Shown here in pieces: positions 8,149 to 18,353 of a stretch of DNA of 64,000 bases. A program made the position numbers and the translations under genes. Position 1 is the first letter of the stretch, and each line of letters opens with the position of its first letter. The stretch is taken from positions 62,001 through 126,000 of the forward strand of contig NZ_PIQC01000005.1 of assembly GCF_003987255.1 (NCBI RefSeq), written 5' to 3'. This DNA is from Idiomarina ramblicola. Its GTDB lineage: Bacteria > Pseudomonadota > Gammaproteobacteria > Enterobacterales > Alteromonadaceae. Under the pieces are notes generated by a model. It was not told the origin of the DNA. It saw nothing but the letters and a program-made list of their open reading frames with translations, and ran no database searches.

Positions 8149-8915
8149 TAGGGACGAATAATGCCCCGCGAGCTGTTCCGAACAAAATGCGTAAAGCCCT
8201 CGAGTGCAGGCTCATTTAATGAAGCAATACTTTCCAATGCTTCATCAATAGTCAAACTGGAACGGTACAAGATTTTGTAGGCACGACGAACATTCTGAAT
8301 CTGTTCAGAAGTATAACCACGTCGTTTCAGACCTTCCGCATTAATGGTTCTTGGTTTGGCATTATGACCCTGCGCCATAACAAAAGGAGGGATATCCTGA
8401 ACCACAATTGAGTTAACTGCAGCAAAAGAATGTGAACCAATATGGCAAAACTGATGCACACCCGTCATGCCTCCCAGGATAACCCAATCCCCGACATGAA
8501 CATGCCCAGCCAAAGTAACCTGATTAGCAAAAATATTATCGTTACCTATGATGCAGTCGTGCGCCACATGCACGTATGCCATAAACAGGTTGTTGTCACC
8601 AATTTTAGTCAATGAGTTATCCTGAACCGTACCACGATGAATCGTTACAGATTCACGGAACACATTATTGTCACCAATAACAAGCTCCGTTGGTTCTCCA
8701 TCGTATTTTTTATCCTGACAGTCCTCACCAACCGAAGCGAATTGATAAATCGTATTGTTTTTGCCCATGGTTGTCGGGCCCTTAAGAACAACGTGCGAAC
8801 GAATATCACAGTTGTCGCCGATAAGGACATCAGGACCAATAACCGTCCAGGGACCCACACTAACATTCGTGCCGAGCTTTGCACTGGGGTCGATAATTGC
8901 GGTTTCGTGAATCAC
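8148..8915 (-). CDS. lpxA: UDP-N-acetylglucosamine acyltransferase LpxA
   Basis: First enzyme of lipid A synthesis, transferring a 3-hydroxyacyl chain from ACP to UDP-GlcNAc. The 255-residue protein is a left-handed beta helix of hexapeptide repeats (about 1-185) followed by a helical C-terminal domain. The catalytic histidine is H119 in HVAHD, equivalent to H125 of E. coli. It abuts fabZ with no gap and overlaps lpxB by one base, keeping the usual order lpxD-fabZ-lpxA-lpxB. Confidence 0.97.
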   Translation of the reverse strand: MIHETAIIDPSAKLGTNVSVGPWTVIGPDVLIGDNCDIRSHVVLKGPTTMGKNNTIYQFASVGEDCQDKKYDGEPTELVIGDNNVFRESVTIHRGTVQDNSLTKIGDNNLFMAYVHVAHDCIIGNDNIFANQVTLAGHVHVGDWVILGGMTGVHQFCHIGSHSFAAVNSIVVQDIPPFVMAQGHNAKPRTINAEGLKRRGYTSEQIQNVRRAYKILYRSSLTIDEALESIASLNEPALEGFTHFVRNSSRGIIRP

Positions 8916-9380
8916 TTAAACTTCTCTTCTTGCACAGATAATTTCGGCAGTACAGGCCACTTCACCATCAACTTCTGCTCGCCCGGTAAATTTCCAAATA
9001 CCACGACGCTCTTTTTCAAAGGTGACGTAAAAATCAACGGTATCGCCGGGAATCACCTGACGCTTAAATCGGGCATTATCAATACCAGCAAACAAATAAA
9101 GATCATTTGCACTTTTTTTGCTTTCAGTAATCTTAAAGCCAAGTAAACCACAGGCCTGAGCTATGGCTTCCAGCAACAACACCCCCGGGAAAATAGGTTT
9201 CGCCGGAAAATGGCCATTAAACATTGGCTCATTAAACGTGACATTTTTGATCGCATGTAATGAATCTTTAGAGTTTGTTTCGATAACTCTATCGATTAAT
9301 AAAAACGGATAGCGATGAGGTAATAGATCCAGTACCCCTTGAATATCAAATCCTGATTCCGTAATTTTCAAACCTTTCAC
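8916..9380 (-). CDS. fabZ: 3-hydroxyacyl-ACP dehydratase FabZ
   Basis: Hot-dog-fold dehydratase of fatty acid elongation. The active-site histidine H57 (NGHFP) and glutamate E71 (LLLEAIAQ) are present, and the protein ends in the usual CARR. The listed start is GTG at 9380, but AAGGTG lies at better spacing before a TTG three codons downstream (9371). That start would give 151 residues, exactly the E. coli length. It sits 5 bases after lpxD and directly before lpxA; sharing hydroxyacyl-ACP between fatty acid and lipid A synthesis is the known logic of this cluster. Confidence 0.96.
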   Translation of the reverse strand: MKGLKITESGFDIQGVLDLLPHRYPFLLIDRVIETNSKDSLHAIKNVTFNEPMFNGHFPAKPIFPGVLLLEAIAQACGLLGFKITESKKSANDLYLFAGIDNARFKRQVIPGDTVDFYVTFEKERRGIWKFTGRAEVDGEVACTAEIICARREV

Positions 9381-9385
9381 CTTAC

Positions 9386-10411
9386 TCAGTTATTATCGTC
9401 AGCTTGCTTCTCTAAGTCTTTAACACGTTTGAAGAGATCGTCCAGCTGACGGAATCTTGCCCCATTGCGGCGCCACTCACGATGACCGCTGGCAGGGATA
9501 CCTGACGCATAAACACCAGGCTCAGTAATTTCCTTTATCACCATAGCAAATCCCATGATTTGCACGTCGTCACACACACTAATGTGACCATTTATGGCAG
9601 AAGCTCCGCCGATCATACAGCGCTTACCAATATGACAACTTCCGGCCAATACCGTACAACCTGCAATGGCAGTATCCTCATCAATGAATACGTTGTGAGC
9701 AATCTGACATTGGTTATCGATAATACAGCCCGACGATATAATCGTATCGTCAAGCGCACCACGATCGACCGTTGTGCTCGCGCCAATCTCGACATTATCC
9801 TTAATGACAACACGGCCCAACTGAGGAATTTTCAGCCATTTACCGTTGTCAGGCGCCCAACCAAAGCCATCGGCACCAATAATGGCACCTGAATGAAACA
9901 AACAATCATTGCCAATCACACAACGGTGGTAAATTATTACCCCTGACCACAATGTGCACCCGGAACCAATTTGAGTTTCGGGACCAATATAACAATGCGC
10001 TCCTATACTGCTATTATCACCAATTATAACGCCATCATCTATAACCGCATACTCACCAATACTGACGTTATTACCGATACTAGCCGACTGAGCAATTTTT
10101 GCAGATTGCGCTACGCCGGTTGCTGGCTTTGGAGTGGTATCTAATAGTTGTGCTATTCGCGCAAATGCTGCGTAAGGATTTTTTACTTTAAGCGCGTTAT
10201 CAATTGCGTCACTATCGTCTTTTTCGGAAACGATAACGGCACCAGCAGAAGTCGATTCTAATTGACTTTTGTAACGACTGTTCGCCAAAAACGCGATAGC
10301 GTCGCCAGTAGCAGACTGCAAGGTCGCCACGCGCAAAATGGGGAGCTGCGAATTTCCTCGCACCTCCCCACCCACATGGTCAGCCAACTGCTGCAATGTG
10401 TACTCAGTCAT
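9386..10411 (-). CDS. lpxD: UDP-3-O-(3-hydroxyacyl)glucosamine N-acyltransferase LpxD
   Basis: Third step of lipid A synthesis, adding the N-linked hydroxyacyl chain. The 341 residues comprise an N-terminal uridine-binding domain (about 1-100), a left-handed beta helix of hexapeptide repeats (about 105-300) and a C-terminal helix. The catalytic histidine lies in the segment CQIAHNVFI. It follows skp by 3 bases and precedes fabZ by 5, so it is clearly in the same operon. Confidence 0.97.
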   Translation of the reverse strand: MTEYTLQQLADHVGGEVRGNSQLPILRVATLQSATGDAIAFLANSRYKSQLESTSAGAVIVSEKDDSDAIDNALKVKNPYAAFARIAQLLDTTPKPATGVAQSAKIAQSASIGNNVSIGEYAVIDDGVIIGDNSSIGAHCYIGPETQIGSGCTLWSGVIIYHRCVIGNDCLFHSGAIIGADGFGWAPDNGKWLKIPQLGRVVIKDNVEIGASTTVDRGALDDTIISSGCIIDNQCQIAHNVFIDEDTAIAGCTVLAGSCHIGKRCMIGGASAINGHISVCDDVQIMGFAMVIKEITEPGVYASGIPASGHREWRRNGARFRQLDDLFKRVKDLEKQADDNN

Positions 10412-10414
10412 AAA

Positions 10415-10930
10415 TTAGTTACCTGAAGTCATTTTCTCGACAACAGCACCAGACAAGTTATTATCTGCTTTCATATAAGTAACAGCATTGCTTTCAAGAA
10501 CGATGTCATAGTCTTCAGACTCTGCAACTTCAGTAATCACTTCCTGAACTTTACCAAGCAACTTGTTGCGTTCCTCATTCTGGCGCGCACGAGTGTCTTC
10601 CTGAAGTGCTTTGCTTTTCAGTTGAGCTTCTGAAATGGTTTGCTCCAGATCACGCTCTAACTGAGTTTTCTCAGAAGCTGACATAATAGACGCATCGCGT
10701 TCTTGTTTTTGACGCAGTTCCTGAACTTTCTGTTCAAGACGACGCATTTCTTCAAAGCGATCCTGAAATTCAGTTTGCAGTTGTTCTGAAATTTGTTCAC
10801 GTTGTGGTAATTGTTGGAATATTTCCATCATATCGACCACACCAATTTTTTGCTGTGCCTGTGCCGCACCGGCAAAAAGTGCTGTTGAAACAGCGACAGC
10901 CGCAGCTGTTGATTTAATTAATTTTTTCAA
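10415..10930 (-). CDS. skp: Periplasmic chaperone Skp/OmpH
   Basis: Trimeric periplasmic holdase that carries unfolded outer-membrane proteins to BamA. A signal peptide with cleavage after AQA (about residue 25) precedes a small beta core and a long charged coiled coil (about 45-130) that forms the tentacles. At 171 residues it is slightly longer than E. coli Skp. It is encoded 46 bases downstream of bamA and just upstream of lpxD, as in other gammaproteobacteria. Confidence 0.95.
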   Translation of the reverse strand: MKKLIKSTAAAVAVSTALFAGAAQAQQKIGVVDMMEIFQQLPQREQISEQLQTEFQDRFEEMRRLEQKVQELRQKQERDASIMSASEKTQLERDLEQTISEAQLKSKALQEDTRARQNEERNKLLGKVQEVITEVAESEDYDIVLESNAVTYMKADNNLSGAVVEKMTSGN

Positions 10931-10976
10931 GGTAAAACTCCTTCAAATTTTTGTAACTATTATGTAATTATTATTA

Positions 10977-13466
10977 TCAGAATGTGGTTCCGATATTAAA
11001 TGAGAACACTTGGGTTTCATCACCTTCAACTTCTTTCAGCGCTCGACCTAACGAGAAGGTTAGTGGACCCATTGGAGATATCCACTGCACTGACACACCT
11101 GCTGATGCTCTGAAATCTCCAGGAGAACTAAAATCAGTTAACGGTTCGCTTCCGGGAACCACTTCCAGATTTTTATATCTATCGTAATCGAATTCTGTAT
11201 CCCAGACCATACCGAAGTCAACAAAGACACTGGTTCTTACACTATTTCGCATACCTTCATCGACAAAAGGTGTGGGGACAATGAGCTCTAAGCCACCAAC
11301 AACCTTCGCATTACCACCAACAGCGTAACGACTGACCTGAACCCTCTCAGTACCATCGCCAGATGGCAATCCGCCCGGCGCACCGGTCACATCAGGCGGC
11401 GCTGGCAGTTGGCTTGCGGAACTGTATATAGCCCGCGGCCCGACTGTGTTCGGTTCAAACCCGCGTAAATCACCTTGTCCACCAACTCTGAAAGACTCCC
11501 AGAATGGCAGCAAATAATCATTACCGCGGTCATCCGACCCGTACCCATTACCGTAACCTAAGTTCAGGCGTGTCAGGAACGTCCATTGCTGATCGCGAGT
11601 TATAGGATAGTAATGTTTATAATCATAATTTGCCCGGAAGTACTGAACATCACTAAATGGCGCGGAAATTTCAATTCCGGCTTTCTGTGACGAACCACTT
11701 GTTGGGAAACGTCCTCTATTCAATGTCACTCGGGACCAACCCAGGTTGAACTCATAAATATCGAAAGCAACCCCGTCGTCCGGGTTTTCTCTATTCAGGT
11801 AAGCTGAATAGAATTTGCGTATTTGCTCATAACCATCAACATTGGTGACTTCTTGGTTTTTATAGCCCACGCCAAAGTTAAAACTGTTGATTTCGTCAAC
11901 TGGGAAACCAATCCCGGTTGAAACACCAAAGGTTTTCTGATTATAACGAATTAAGTTCTCAGCCTGACCGGCATCAAACTCACTCATGTACACTTGACCC
12001 GATAAACTAACGCCATTCATTGTAAAGTACGGGTCTGTGTATGAAACGTTAACGTTTTTATTAAAGCGGCTGGTACTGACATTAAAACCAACCCGGTTAC
12101 CCGTACCTAAAAAGTTATTTTGCTGAACACCCGCATTAAGCTGCAAACCAGAGTAGTCACCATAGCCAATACCCGCATTAAACGAACCGGATGGTTGCTC
12201 TTTTACCTTATAGGTGACATCCACCTGATCCTCGCGGCCCTCTACTCGCTCAGTAGATGTTTCTACGGTTTCGAAAAAGCCAAGTCGTTCAAGACGAACT
12301 TTACCTTGCTCGATATTGCTATCAGATAACCAAGAACCTTCAAGTTGACGCATTTCACGGCGAAGAACTCGATCTTGTGTTGCTCCGTTACCTTCAAAGC
12401 TTATCTGACGAACATACACTCGTTTACCCGGATTTACCGAAAACGTAATTTTAACCGTTTTGTCTTCATCATTATGTTCCGGAATTGCACGGACTTCAGG
12501 GTAAGCATAACCATAGCGACCATAAAAACGGCTGATCATATCTTCAATGTAGGTTACCTGAGCCGCATTGTAGAGCGTACCTTCTTCTATTTTTCCAATT
12601 CTGCCAACAAGTTCATCATGGCCTTTCAGATCACCTATAACATCAGTTTCACTAATATTATATTTGTCGCCCTCATTCACATTAACCGTGATATAGATGC
12701 CTTCACGATCCGGCGTCATCGAAACTTGCACGGACTCAACCTGAAATCGCAGATACCCGCGATCGCGGTAAAAAGATTCTAAAGTTTCTAAATCACCACT
12801 TAACTGTTGTTTCTGGTAGCGCTTTTCACCAATAAAGTTCCACCATGGGAGATCATCTCGAAGCTCGAACGCATCCAAAATCTGTTCATCCGAAAAAGCT
12901 TTATTACCGACGATATTAATTTGTGCGATTTCGGCTGCATCGCCCTCTTCAAAGTTCATTCTTAACTCAACACGATTTCGCGGTAAGTCAACAACCTGAA
13001 CCTCAACCGATGCATTGTATTTACCGACACTGTGGTAAAAGTCTTCCAGACCTTTCTCTATGCCTGAAATCGTTGTTCTATCTAGCGGCTCACCGGTAAC
13101 GATATTGTTATCTATCAAGCTTTCCTGAAGCTGCTCATCTTTAATATCACTGTTACCGTCAAAAGTAATTTCGGCAATCGTCGGTCGCTCACTAACGGTA
13201 AAGATTAACGTGTCGTCATCTCTGCGCGCATCGATATAGTCAAAGTGTGTCGATGAATACAGTGACCGAATAGCGCTACGAATTTGTAGCTCACTCACTT
13301 CATCACCAACCCTGACAGGGATGTAGGTCAACGCAGCACCTAGAGCAACACGTTGTAACCCTTTAACCTCGATATCTTCGACAACAAATTCATCTTGTGC
13401 GTAGGCTGGTGCTACTGCACCTGCAATCATGGCACTCACTAACAGCTTTTTAAACGTCATTATCAC
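10977..13466 (-). CDS. bamA: Outer membrane protein assembly factor BamA
   Basis: Central beta-barrel of the BAM complex, which inserts outer-membrane proteins. A signal peptide ending near AYA (about residue 23) is followed by five POTRA repeats (about 24-420) and a C-terminal 16-strand barrel ending in phenylalanine (GTTF), the BAM targeting signal. The barrel contains the conserved [13 protein letters not shown] loop. It is 829 residues, near the E. coli 810. Either GTG at 13466 or ATG at 13460 may start it. It lies 25 bases after rseP. Confidence 0.97.
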   Translation of the reverse strand: MIMTFKKLLVSAMIAGAVAPAYAQDEFVVEDIEVKGLQRVALGAALTYIPVRVGDEVSELQIRSAIRSLYSSTHFDYIDARRDDDTLIFTVSERPTIAEITFDGNSDIKDEQLQESLIDNNIVTGEPLDRTTISGIEKGLEDFYHSVGKYNASVEVQVVDLPRNRVELRMNFEEGDAAEIAQINIVGNKAFSDEQILDAFELRDDLPWWNFIGEKRYQKQQLSGDLETLESFYRDRGYLRFQVESVQVSMTPDREGIYITVNVNEGDKYNISETDVIGDLKGHDELVGRIGKIEEGTLYNAAQVTYIEDMISRFYGRYGYAYPEVRAIPEHNDEDKTVKITFSVNPGKRVYVRQISFEGNGATQDRVLRREMRQLEGSWLSDSNIEQGKVRLERLGFFETVETSTERVEGREDQVDVTYKVKEQPSGSFNAGIGYGDYSGLQLNAGVQQNNFLGTGNRVGFNVSTSRFNKNVNVSYTDPYFTMNGVSLSGQVYMSEFDAGQAENLIRYNQKTFGVSTGIGFPVDEINSFNFGVGYKNQEVTNVDGYEQIRKFYSAYLNRENPDDGVAFDIYEFNLGWSRVTLNRGRFPTSGSSQKAGIEISAPFSDVQYFRANYDYKHYYPITRDQQWTFLTRLNLGYGNGYGSDDRGNDYLLPFWESFRVGGQGDLRGFEPNTVGPRAIYSSASQLPAPPDVTGAPGGLPSGDGTERVQVSRYAVGGNAKVVGGLELIVPTPFVDEGMRNSVRTSVFVDFGMVWDTEFDYDRYKNLEVVPGSEPLTDFSSPGDFRASAGVSVQWISPMGPLTFSLGRALKEVEGDETQVFSFNIGTTF

Positions 13467-13491
13467 TAGCTACTTATTGTTAATTCGTGAC

Positions 13492-14847
13492 TCAGAATGC
13501 GAAACGGGCGATGTCATTTGATATTGCTAACGCCATCAACGCGAATACCAGCACCCCACCAATCCTATAGCAAACGTCTTGCACTCTTTCGGATACCGGC
13601 TTACCACGTACCCACTCAATGCTGTAAAACATTAAATGACCGCCGTCTAACACCGGTAAAGGTAATAAATTAATTATCCCTAAATTGACACTCAACAGCG
13701 CCAAAAAACTTAAAAAATATACGAACCCGTTACTGGCACTAACACCAGCGCCTTCAGCAATGCTTAAAGGTCCCGCCAGATTCTTTACTGAAACATCTCC
13801 GGTCAGCAGTTTACCTATCATTTTCACGCTAACAACCATCAATTCCCAAGTTTTTTCTGCGCCTTTAGCTAAGCCCTCGAAAAAACCGTATTGATGCGTA
13901 AACACGTAATTATCTGGCAACGGCTCAGTTACCGGAACAACGCCAAGGTAGCCTATGACAGCATCCTGGCTTTCCCGTTCCCCGATTTGAACAGAAATTT
14001 GTTGCTCAACCTGATTTCTTTCTATGGTGAATAGCAGTTCCTGACCTGCAGATTCAGCAATAACTTCACGTATTTTTGACCAACTATCGACCCTTTTCCC
14101 TGCAATATGCGTAATTTTGTCGTCTTGCTTTAAACCACTCATATCAGCCGGTGAGCCACTTTCAACCTGGCTGAGTTCGGTATAAACTGTTGGTTGATAA
14201 ACGCCGATACCCAAGCTACCAAACGTAGACTCTGTTTCTGGATCGAAATTCCAACTCGTTAAATCGAGCGTCCGCGTTACTTCATTCCCAGCTGGCGTTC
14301 GCAGAGTTAATACCGTTTCGTTATCACCAATTGCTGACATTAAACCCAGTTGCACTTGCTGCCAGTCATAAGCTTCAATATCATCCACTGAAAGAATTTG
14401 GCTACCCCGCTCAAGTTCTGCTTCAGCAGCAATTGACTTCTCTTTTATATCACCAATGACAGGTTTTACCGTTGGTACGCCAATACCAAACATTAACCAT
14501 AGGACGGCTATCGCCAGAACAAAGTTTGCGACTGGCCCTGCTGCCACGATAGCAAAGCGCTTATAAACCGACTGTGCGTTAAAACTCACATCGCGTTCTT
14601 GTTCGGAAACCTCGTCAATGCGCTCGTCCAGCATCCGGACATAACCACCCAAAGGGATAATACCTAACTGATAAAGCGTGCCGTCTTTACCCTGACGTTT
14701 CCATATTGCCCGACCAAAACCAACCGAGAAGGTTAGCACTTTAACGCCACAACGACGCGCAACCCAAAAGTGACCAAACTCGTGAAACGCAACTAAAATA
14801 CCCAGAGTTACTACGAAGGAACAAAAATACCAAATTGCGTCTATCAC
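13492..14847 (-). CDS. rseP: Site-2 intramembrane protease RseP
   Basis: Zinc metalloprotease that cuts the anti-sigma factor RseA after DegS, releasing sigma E. I place the start at GTG 14847: AGGAG lies 8 bases upstream and the GTG overlaps the dxr stop (GTGA). This gives 451 residues and puts the active site HEFGH at H22-E23-H26, the same numbering as E. coli. The membrane segments, tandem PDZ domains (about 115-310) and the C-terminal LLPLPVLDGG motif are present. A longer reading frame upstream to 14868 overlaps dxr and is unlikely to be used. Confidence 0.95.
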   Translation of the reverse strand: MIDAIWYFCSFVVTLGILVAFHEFGHFWVARRCGVKVLTFSVGFGRAIWKRQGKDGTLYQLGIIPLGGYVRMLDERIDEVSEQERDVSFNAQSVYKRFAIVAAGPVANFVLAIAVLWLMFGIGVPTVKPVIGDIKEKSIAAEAELERGSQILSVDDIEAYDWQQVQLGLMSAIGDNETVLTLRTPAGNEVTRTLDLTSWNFDPETESTFGSLGIGVYQPTVYTELSQVESGSPADMSGLKQDDKITHIAGKRVDSWSKIREVIAESAGQELLFTIERNQVEQQISVQIGERESQDAVIGYLGVVPVTEPLPDNYVFTHQYGFFEGLAKGAEKTWELMVVSVKMIGKLLTGDVSVKNLAGPLSIAEGAGVSASNGFVYFLSFLALLSVNLGIINLLPLPVLDGGHLMFYSIEWVRGKPVSERVQDVCYRIGGVLVFALMALAISNDIARFAF

Positions 14848-16037
14848 TGTGCGTACTCCTGCAACCATTTATTGGCCGCTAAACGCGCTTGTTTGTCTAT
14901 GGCTAACAGCGTTTCTAAACTATCGGCCTCATCAGCTTGTATTGATTGTAATACCGAATCACATACCTTTGAGATATCAGTAAAACCAACCTGTTCTTGT
15001 AAAAATGCGGCAACAGCCACTTCATTAGCAGCATTTAATGCCGTGGTTGCCCATTGTCCTTCCCAGCAGGCTTCTATCGCCAGTTGCAGACAAGGATAGC
15101 GTTGTGCCTCCGGCTGTTTAAAGGTCAGCTGACTAATTTGCGTAAAATCGAGACCTGAAACGCCACTTTCTAAGCGCTCCGGATAACCGAGAGAGTGCGC
15201 TATGGGCGTACGCATGTCCGGTTCCCCCATTTGCGCCAATACAGAACCATCGGTGTATTGAACCATGGAGTGGATCACACTCTGTGGATGAATCACCACT
15301 TTAAGTTGCTCGCGTGAGCAGTTAAATAGCCAGCGCGCTTCAATGTACTCCAGCCCTTTATTCAGCATGGTTGCAGAGTCAACGGAAATTTTTCGTCCCA
15401 TCGACCAGTTTGGATGTTTACAGGCTGAGTTTGGCGTTTGTTGAACCAGTTCGGCAATAGGCAAGTCTCGAAATGGACCGCCTGAACCTGTCAGTAATAA
15501 ATACTGAATACCATGTTCAGTTAACGACATGGTTCCAACCTGCTGTTGAGCAGATTGCGGTAAGCATTGAAAAATAGCGTTGTGCTCACTGTCGACTGGG
15601 ATAATTTTAGCGCCTGAACGTTGAGCATGATCGATAAACAACTGTCCGCTCATGACCAAAGCTTCTTTATTTGCCAATAACACGTCTTTACCCGCGTCTA
15701 TAGCAGCCAATGTTGGTGATAGTCCGGCAGCACCGACAATCGCCGCCATAACAACATCAACTTCACTCGCTGAACTGACTTCTGCTAAAGCCAGCTCACC
15801 GTATATTACCTGAGTCGACAACTTAGAACCTAAAAGCTCTTTAAGTTCTGAAGCACTGTCTTGTGAACCCATCACTGCAAATTGAGGAGCATGCTTACAA
15901 CAAAGTTCAGCCATAGCTTTAACCTGGCTATGCGCAGTTAAAGCAAAAACCTGAAAGTCATCCGGATGTCTTGCAACAACATCAAGAGTATTTTGACCGA
16001 TGGAGCCTGTTGCCCCCAAAACCGTAATTCGACGCAT
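14844..16037 (-). CDS. dxr: 1-deoxy-D-xylulose 5-phosphate reductoisomerase
   Basis: Commits DXP to the MEP isoprenoid pathway, making methylerythritol phosphate with NADPH. The N-terminal LGATGSIGQNTLDV binds NADPH. VDSEHNAIFQ carries the metal-binding acidic residues, and the substrate loop GSGGPFRD and SMGRKISVDSATM are conserved. It is 397 residues (E. coli 398). It lies 4 bases after cdsA and overlaps rseP by 4 bases, so the run uppS-cdsA-dxr-rseP is tightly coupled. Confidence 0.97.
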   Translation of the reverse strand: MRRITVLGATGSIGQNTLDVVARHPDDFQVFALTAHSQVKAMAELCCKHAPQFAVMGSQDSASELKELLGSKLSTQVIYGELALAEVSSASEVDVVMAAIVGAAGLSPTLAAIDAGKDVLLANKEALVMSGQLFIDHAQRSGAKIIPVDSEHNAIFQCLPQSAQQQVGTMSLTEHGIQYLLLTGSGGPFRDLPIAELVQQTPNSACKHPNWSMGRKISVDSATMLNKGLEYIEARWLFNCSREQLKVVIHPQSVIHSMVQYTDGSVLAQMGEPDMRTPIAHSLGYPERLESGVSGLDFTQISQLTFKQPEAQRYPCLQLAIEACWEGQWATTALNAANEVAVAAFLQEQVGFTDISKVCDSVLQSIQADEADSLETLLAIDKQARLAANKWLQEYAQ

Positions 16038-16041
16038 AGGT

Positions 16042-16905
16042 TTAATGCAAGAACTCCAGATAAGCTAACGTAAAAATTGGCACTGCAGCTGTAAGACTAT
16101 CAATCCGGTCAAGAATTCCCCCGTGGCCAGGTAAAATCGAGCCACTGTCCTTAACTCCGGCGCTTCGCTTAAACATACTTTCGTTTAAATCCCCGAAGAC
16201 TGAGGCAACAACCGTAAACAGTCCCGTCAAATAGTAACCTGTAAACTGATCGGCCGGCACTTTGGTCCAGTGCGCAACAACCATCATCACCACAAAAGCT
16301 AAGGTCACGCCCCCACACAAGCCTTCCATGGTTTTTCCTGGGCTCACCGCAGGCATCATCTTATTTCGGCCATAACGAACGCCGGCAAAATACGCCCCAA
16401 CGTCAGCAGCCCAAACCAGTAATAGAATAAAGAGTACGACCCAACCACCAAAGAAGCGTGATTCATCAAAATCAATTGAGCGCACTGTAACCAGAGCTGC
16501 CCAGGTAGGAATAAATATCAATAAACCAAATACACCGACAATCGCGCGCGTTCTCGACCACATACGCCGGCTGGAAGGATAGTTTACGATCATCGCCAGT
16601 GCGATAACCCACCAAACTCCGCCCGCCAATATGGTGTAATAAATGAGTTTAGAAAGTTCGCCGCCTTCCCATAGATGTTCATATGGTGCCAGCCACGACA
16701 ATACGCCGATGATGGCACCAACAAACAAGGTGTAAGCAATACGCGCTGATACGCGACGCACCCCCATTAACGGAGACCATTCCCAGGCGCCAAGCATTAG
16801 CACGCCTTGGATAAACAGAGCGAAGCCCCATAGCGGCAGCATAAAAACCCCGTAAAGTGCCACCGGAACCAGCAATAGTGCTGTAATAATACGTTGTTTT
16901 AGCAA
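16042..16905 (-). CDS. cdsA: Phosphatidate cytidylyltransferase CdsA
   Basis: Inner-membrane enzyme that makes CDP-diacylglycerol, precursor of all phospholipids. It is 287 residues with about eight hydrophobic segments. The C-terminal signature runs from KRSAGVKDSGSILPGHGG into LDRIDSLTAA. It is 3 bases downstream of uppS and 4 upstream of dxr. Confidence 0.96.
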   Translation of the reverse strand: MLKQRIITALLLVPVALYGVFMLPLWGFALFIQGVLMLGAWEWSPLMGVRRVSARIAYTLFVGAIIGVLSWLAPYEHLWEGGELSKLIYYTILAGGVWWVIALAMIVNYPSSRRMWSRTRAIVGVFGLLIFIPTWAALVTVRSIDFDESRFFGGWVVLFILLLVWAADVGAYFAGVRYGRNKMMPAVSPGKTMEGLCGGVTLAFVVMMVVAHWTKVPADQFTGYYLTGLFTVVASVFGDLNESMFKRSAGVKDSGSILPGHGGILDRIDSLTAAVPIFTLAYLEFLH

Positions 16906-16908
16906 GTG

Positions 16909-17700
16909 TTATTCCTCTATCCGAGTTTCTATGCCTTGCATGAGCACGTTCAATTGTTCGCTCGTTAAGCCAAAGCGACGTTCGCGTTGGGCGAAATCAG
17001 TAATCGCACGAGCGAACACAGCATCATCAAAATCAGGCCACAGTGTCGAAGTAAAATAGAGCTCTGCATATGCCAGCTGCCACAAGAGAAAATTACTGAT
17101 TCGACGTTCACCACCAGTGCGGATTAATAAATCCGGTAACGGTTGATCCGCCATCATCAATTCTTCAGCTATCGCCTGTTCGGTAATCTCTGATGGTTCC
17201 ATCTCACCGGCTTTAACTCTGTCGGCCAACTTACGACTCGCTTGCGTAATATCCCACTGACCACCGTAATTTGCAGCGATATTCAAATTTAATCCGCTAT
17301 TATTCTGAGTTTTTTCTTCTGCTTCATAAATACGTTTTTGCAGACGCTTTGAGAAAGCTTCTTTGTCACCAATAATGCGTAAGCGAATATCGTTATCATT
17401 GAGTTTTTTCACCTCGCTTTTCAGTACTGACATAAATAGCTCCATCAGCACTGAAACCTCTGTGGCGGGACGCTTCCAGTTTTCACTACTAAATGCAAAT
17501 AGCGTCAGCGATTCTATACCATTACGGCGAGCAAAAGCGACAGCTCGACGCACCGCTTCTGCACCGGCTTTATGCCCGAAGGTTCTTATTTTACCGCGTT
17601 GTTCCGCCCAACGACCATTCCCATCCATAATGATGGCAACGTGCCTGGGAACTAACTGCTCAATTGACGGTAATTCTTTCATTAAATCTGCCGTAAACAT
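16909..17700 (-). CDS. uppS: Undecaprenyl diphosphate synthase UppS
   Basis: Cis-prenyltransferase making the C55 lipid carrier of peptidoglycan and O-antigen synthesis. The motif [14 protein letters not shown] carries the catalytic aspartate, [11 protein letters not shown] is the second conserved region, and [11 protein letters not shown] binds the diphosphate. I choose ATG at 17700 (263 residues). The longer frame to 17745 runs backward through a terminator hairpin. Another possible start is ATG at 17682 (MKELPS). No strong RBS is seen for either. It starts the uppS-cdsA-dxr-rseP-bamA run, and the odd terminator/promoter arrangement ahead of it is described separately. Confidence 0.93.
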   Translation of the reverse strand: MFTADLMKELPSIEQLVPRHVAIIMDGNGRWAEQRGKIRTFGHKAGAEAVRRAVAFARRNGIESLTLFAFSSENWKRPATEVSVLMELFMSVLKSEVKKLNDNDIRLRIIGDKEAFSKRLQKRIYEAEEKTQNNSGLNLNIAANYGGQWDITQASRKLADRVKAGEMEPSEITEQAIAEELMMADQPLPDLLIRTGGERRISNFLLWQLAYAELYFTSTLWPDFDDAVFARAITDFAQRERRFGLTSEQLNVLMQGIETRIEE

Positions 17701-17735
17701 TAAAAAACGCCGTGCGAGTATACCTGACACGGCGT
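17701..17735 (-). terminator. Intrinsic terminator after frr, abutting uppS
   Basis: On the leftward strand a perfect 8-bp stem, ACGCCGTG / CACGGCGT (17728-17735 and 17707-17714), has a 13-base loop and is followed by six T residues (17702-17707). The T run touches the uppS ATG at 17700. It lies 29 bases after the frr stop. Confidence 0.8.
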
Positions 17736-17745
17736 CATAGACCAA
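17717..17745 (-). promoter_or_regulatory. Candidate uppS promoter inside the terminator hairpin
   Basis: Leftward -35 TTGGTC lies exactly 17 bases from -10 TATACT (five of six consensus bases). The TATACT falls in the loop of the terminator hairpin. Transcription would begin in the 3' arm, so the new RNA would lack the full hairpin and escape termination. The -35 match is only three of six, so this is a proposal. Confidence 0.4.
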
Positions 17746-17764
17746 CGTAGGGAAGGTTTGATGA

Positions 17765-18322
17765 CTAAATTTCCATCAAGTCTTCTTCTTTTGCTTTTAA
17801 TGATTCATCAATTTGCTTCACATATTTATCGGTCAGCTTTTGAATTTCATCTTCAGCGCTACGCTCTTCGTCTTCTGTAATCTCTTTTTCTTTAAGAAGA
17901 TCTTTGATGTCACCATTAGCATCACGGCGAATATTACGTACCGCTATACGACCATGTTCAGCTTCTGCCCGCACAATCTTAACCAAATCGCGGCGACGCT
18001 CTTCTGTCAAAGGAGGCAACGGGATGCGAATAACCGCACCAGCGGAAGCTGGGTTCAAACCCAAGTCCGAATTAATAATGGCTTTTTCAACAGCGGCTGA
18101 AGCAGATTTATCAAACACGGTCAGAGCCAAAGTTCTAGAGTCTTCTGTCGTAATGTTCGCTAATTGTTTCAGCGGTGTATCGGTACCGTAATAGTTCACC
18201 ATAACACTATCCAGAATACTGGGGTGCGCTCGGCCTGTACGTACTTTTGACATCTGACTACGCAACGACTCAACACTTTTTTCCATGCGATCTTTAGCGT
18301 CTTCTATAATTTCTTTTATCAC
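17765..18322 (-). CDS. frr: Ribosome recycling factor
   Basis: Releases ribosomes from mRNA after termination, together with EF-G. The 185 residues match the family length. The conserved [20 protein letters not shown] and the C-terminal region of the three-helix bundle (EEDLMEI) are evident. It follows pyrH by 31 bases and precedes a strong terminator. Confidence 0.97.
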   Translation of the reverse strand: MIKEIIEDAKDRMEKSVESLRSQMSKVRTGRAHPSILDSVMVNYYGTDTPLKQLANITTEDSRTLALTVFDKSASAAVEKAIINSDLGLNPASAGAVIRIPLPPLTEERRRDLVKIVRAEAEHGRIAVRNIRRDANGDIKDLLKEKEITEDEERSAEDEIQKLTDKYVKQIDESLKAKEEDLMEI

Positions 18323-18353
18323 TGTCTTATACCCTTTTATTCAATAACTGCAG

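Noticed and set aside
8637-9146. 169-codon rightward open frame over lpxA and fabZ
   Set aside because: It lies antisense to two well-conserved genes and has no RBS or recognisable protein.
12345-12782. 145-codon rightward open frame inside bamA
   Set aside because: Antisense shadow of the POTRA-coding region, with no family features.
14848-14868. Upstream ATG for rseP
   Set aside because: GTG 14847 has AGGAG at good spacing and restores exact E. coli numbering of the zinc site.
17701-17745. Upstream extension of uppS by 15 residues
   Set aside because: It would translate back through a terminator stem, has no RBS, and the family does not need these residues.
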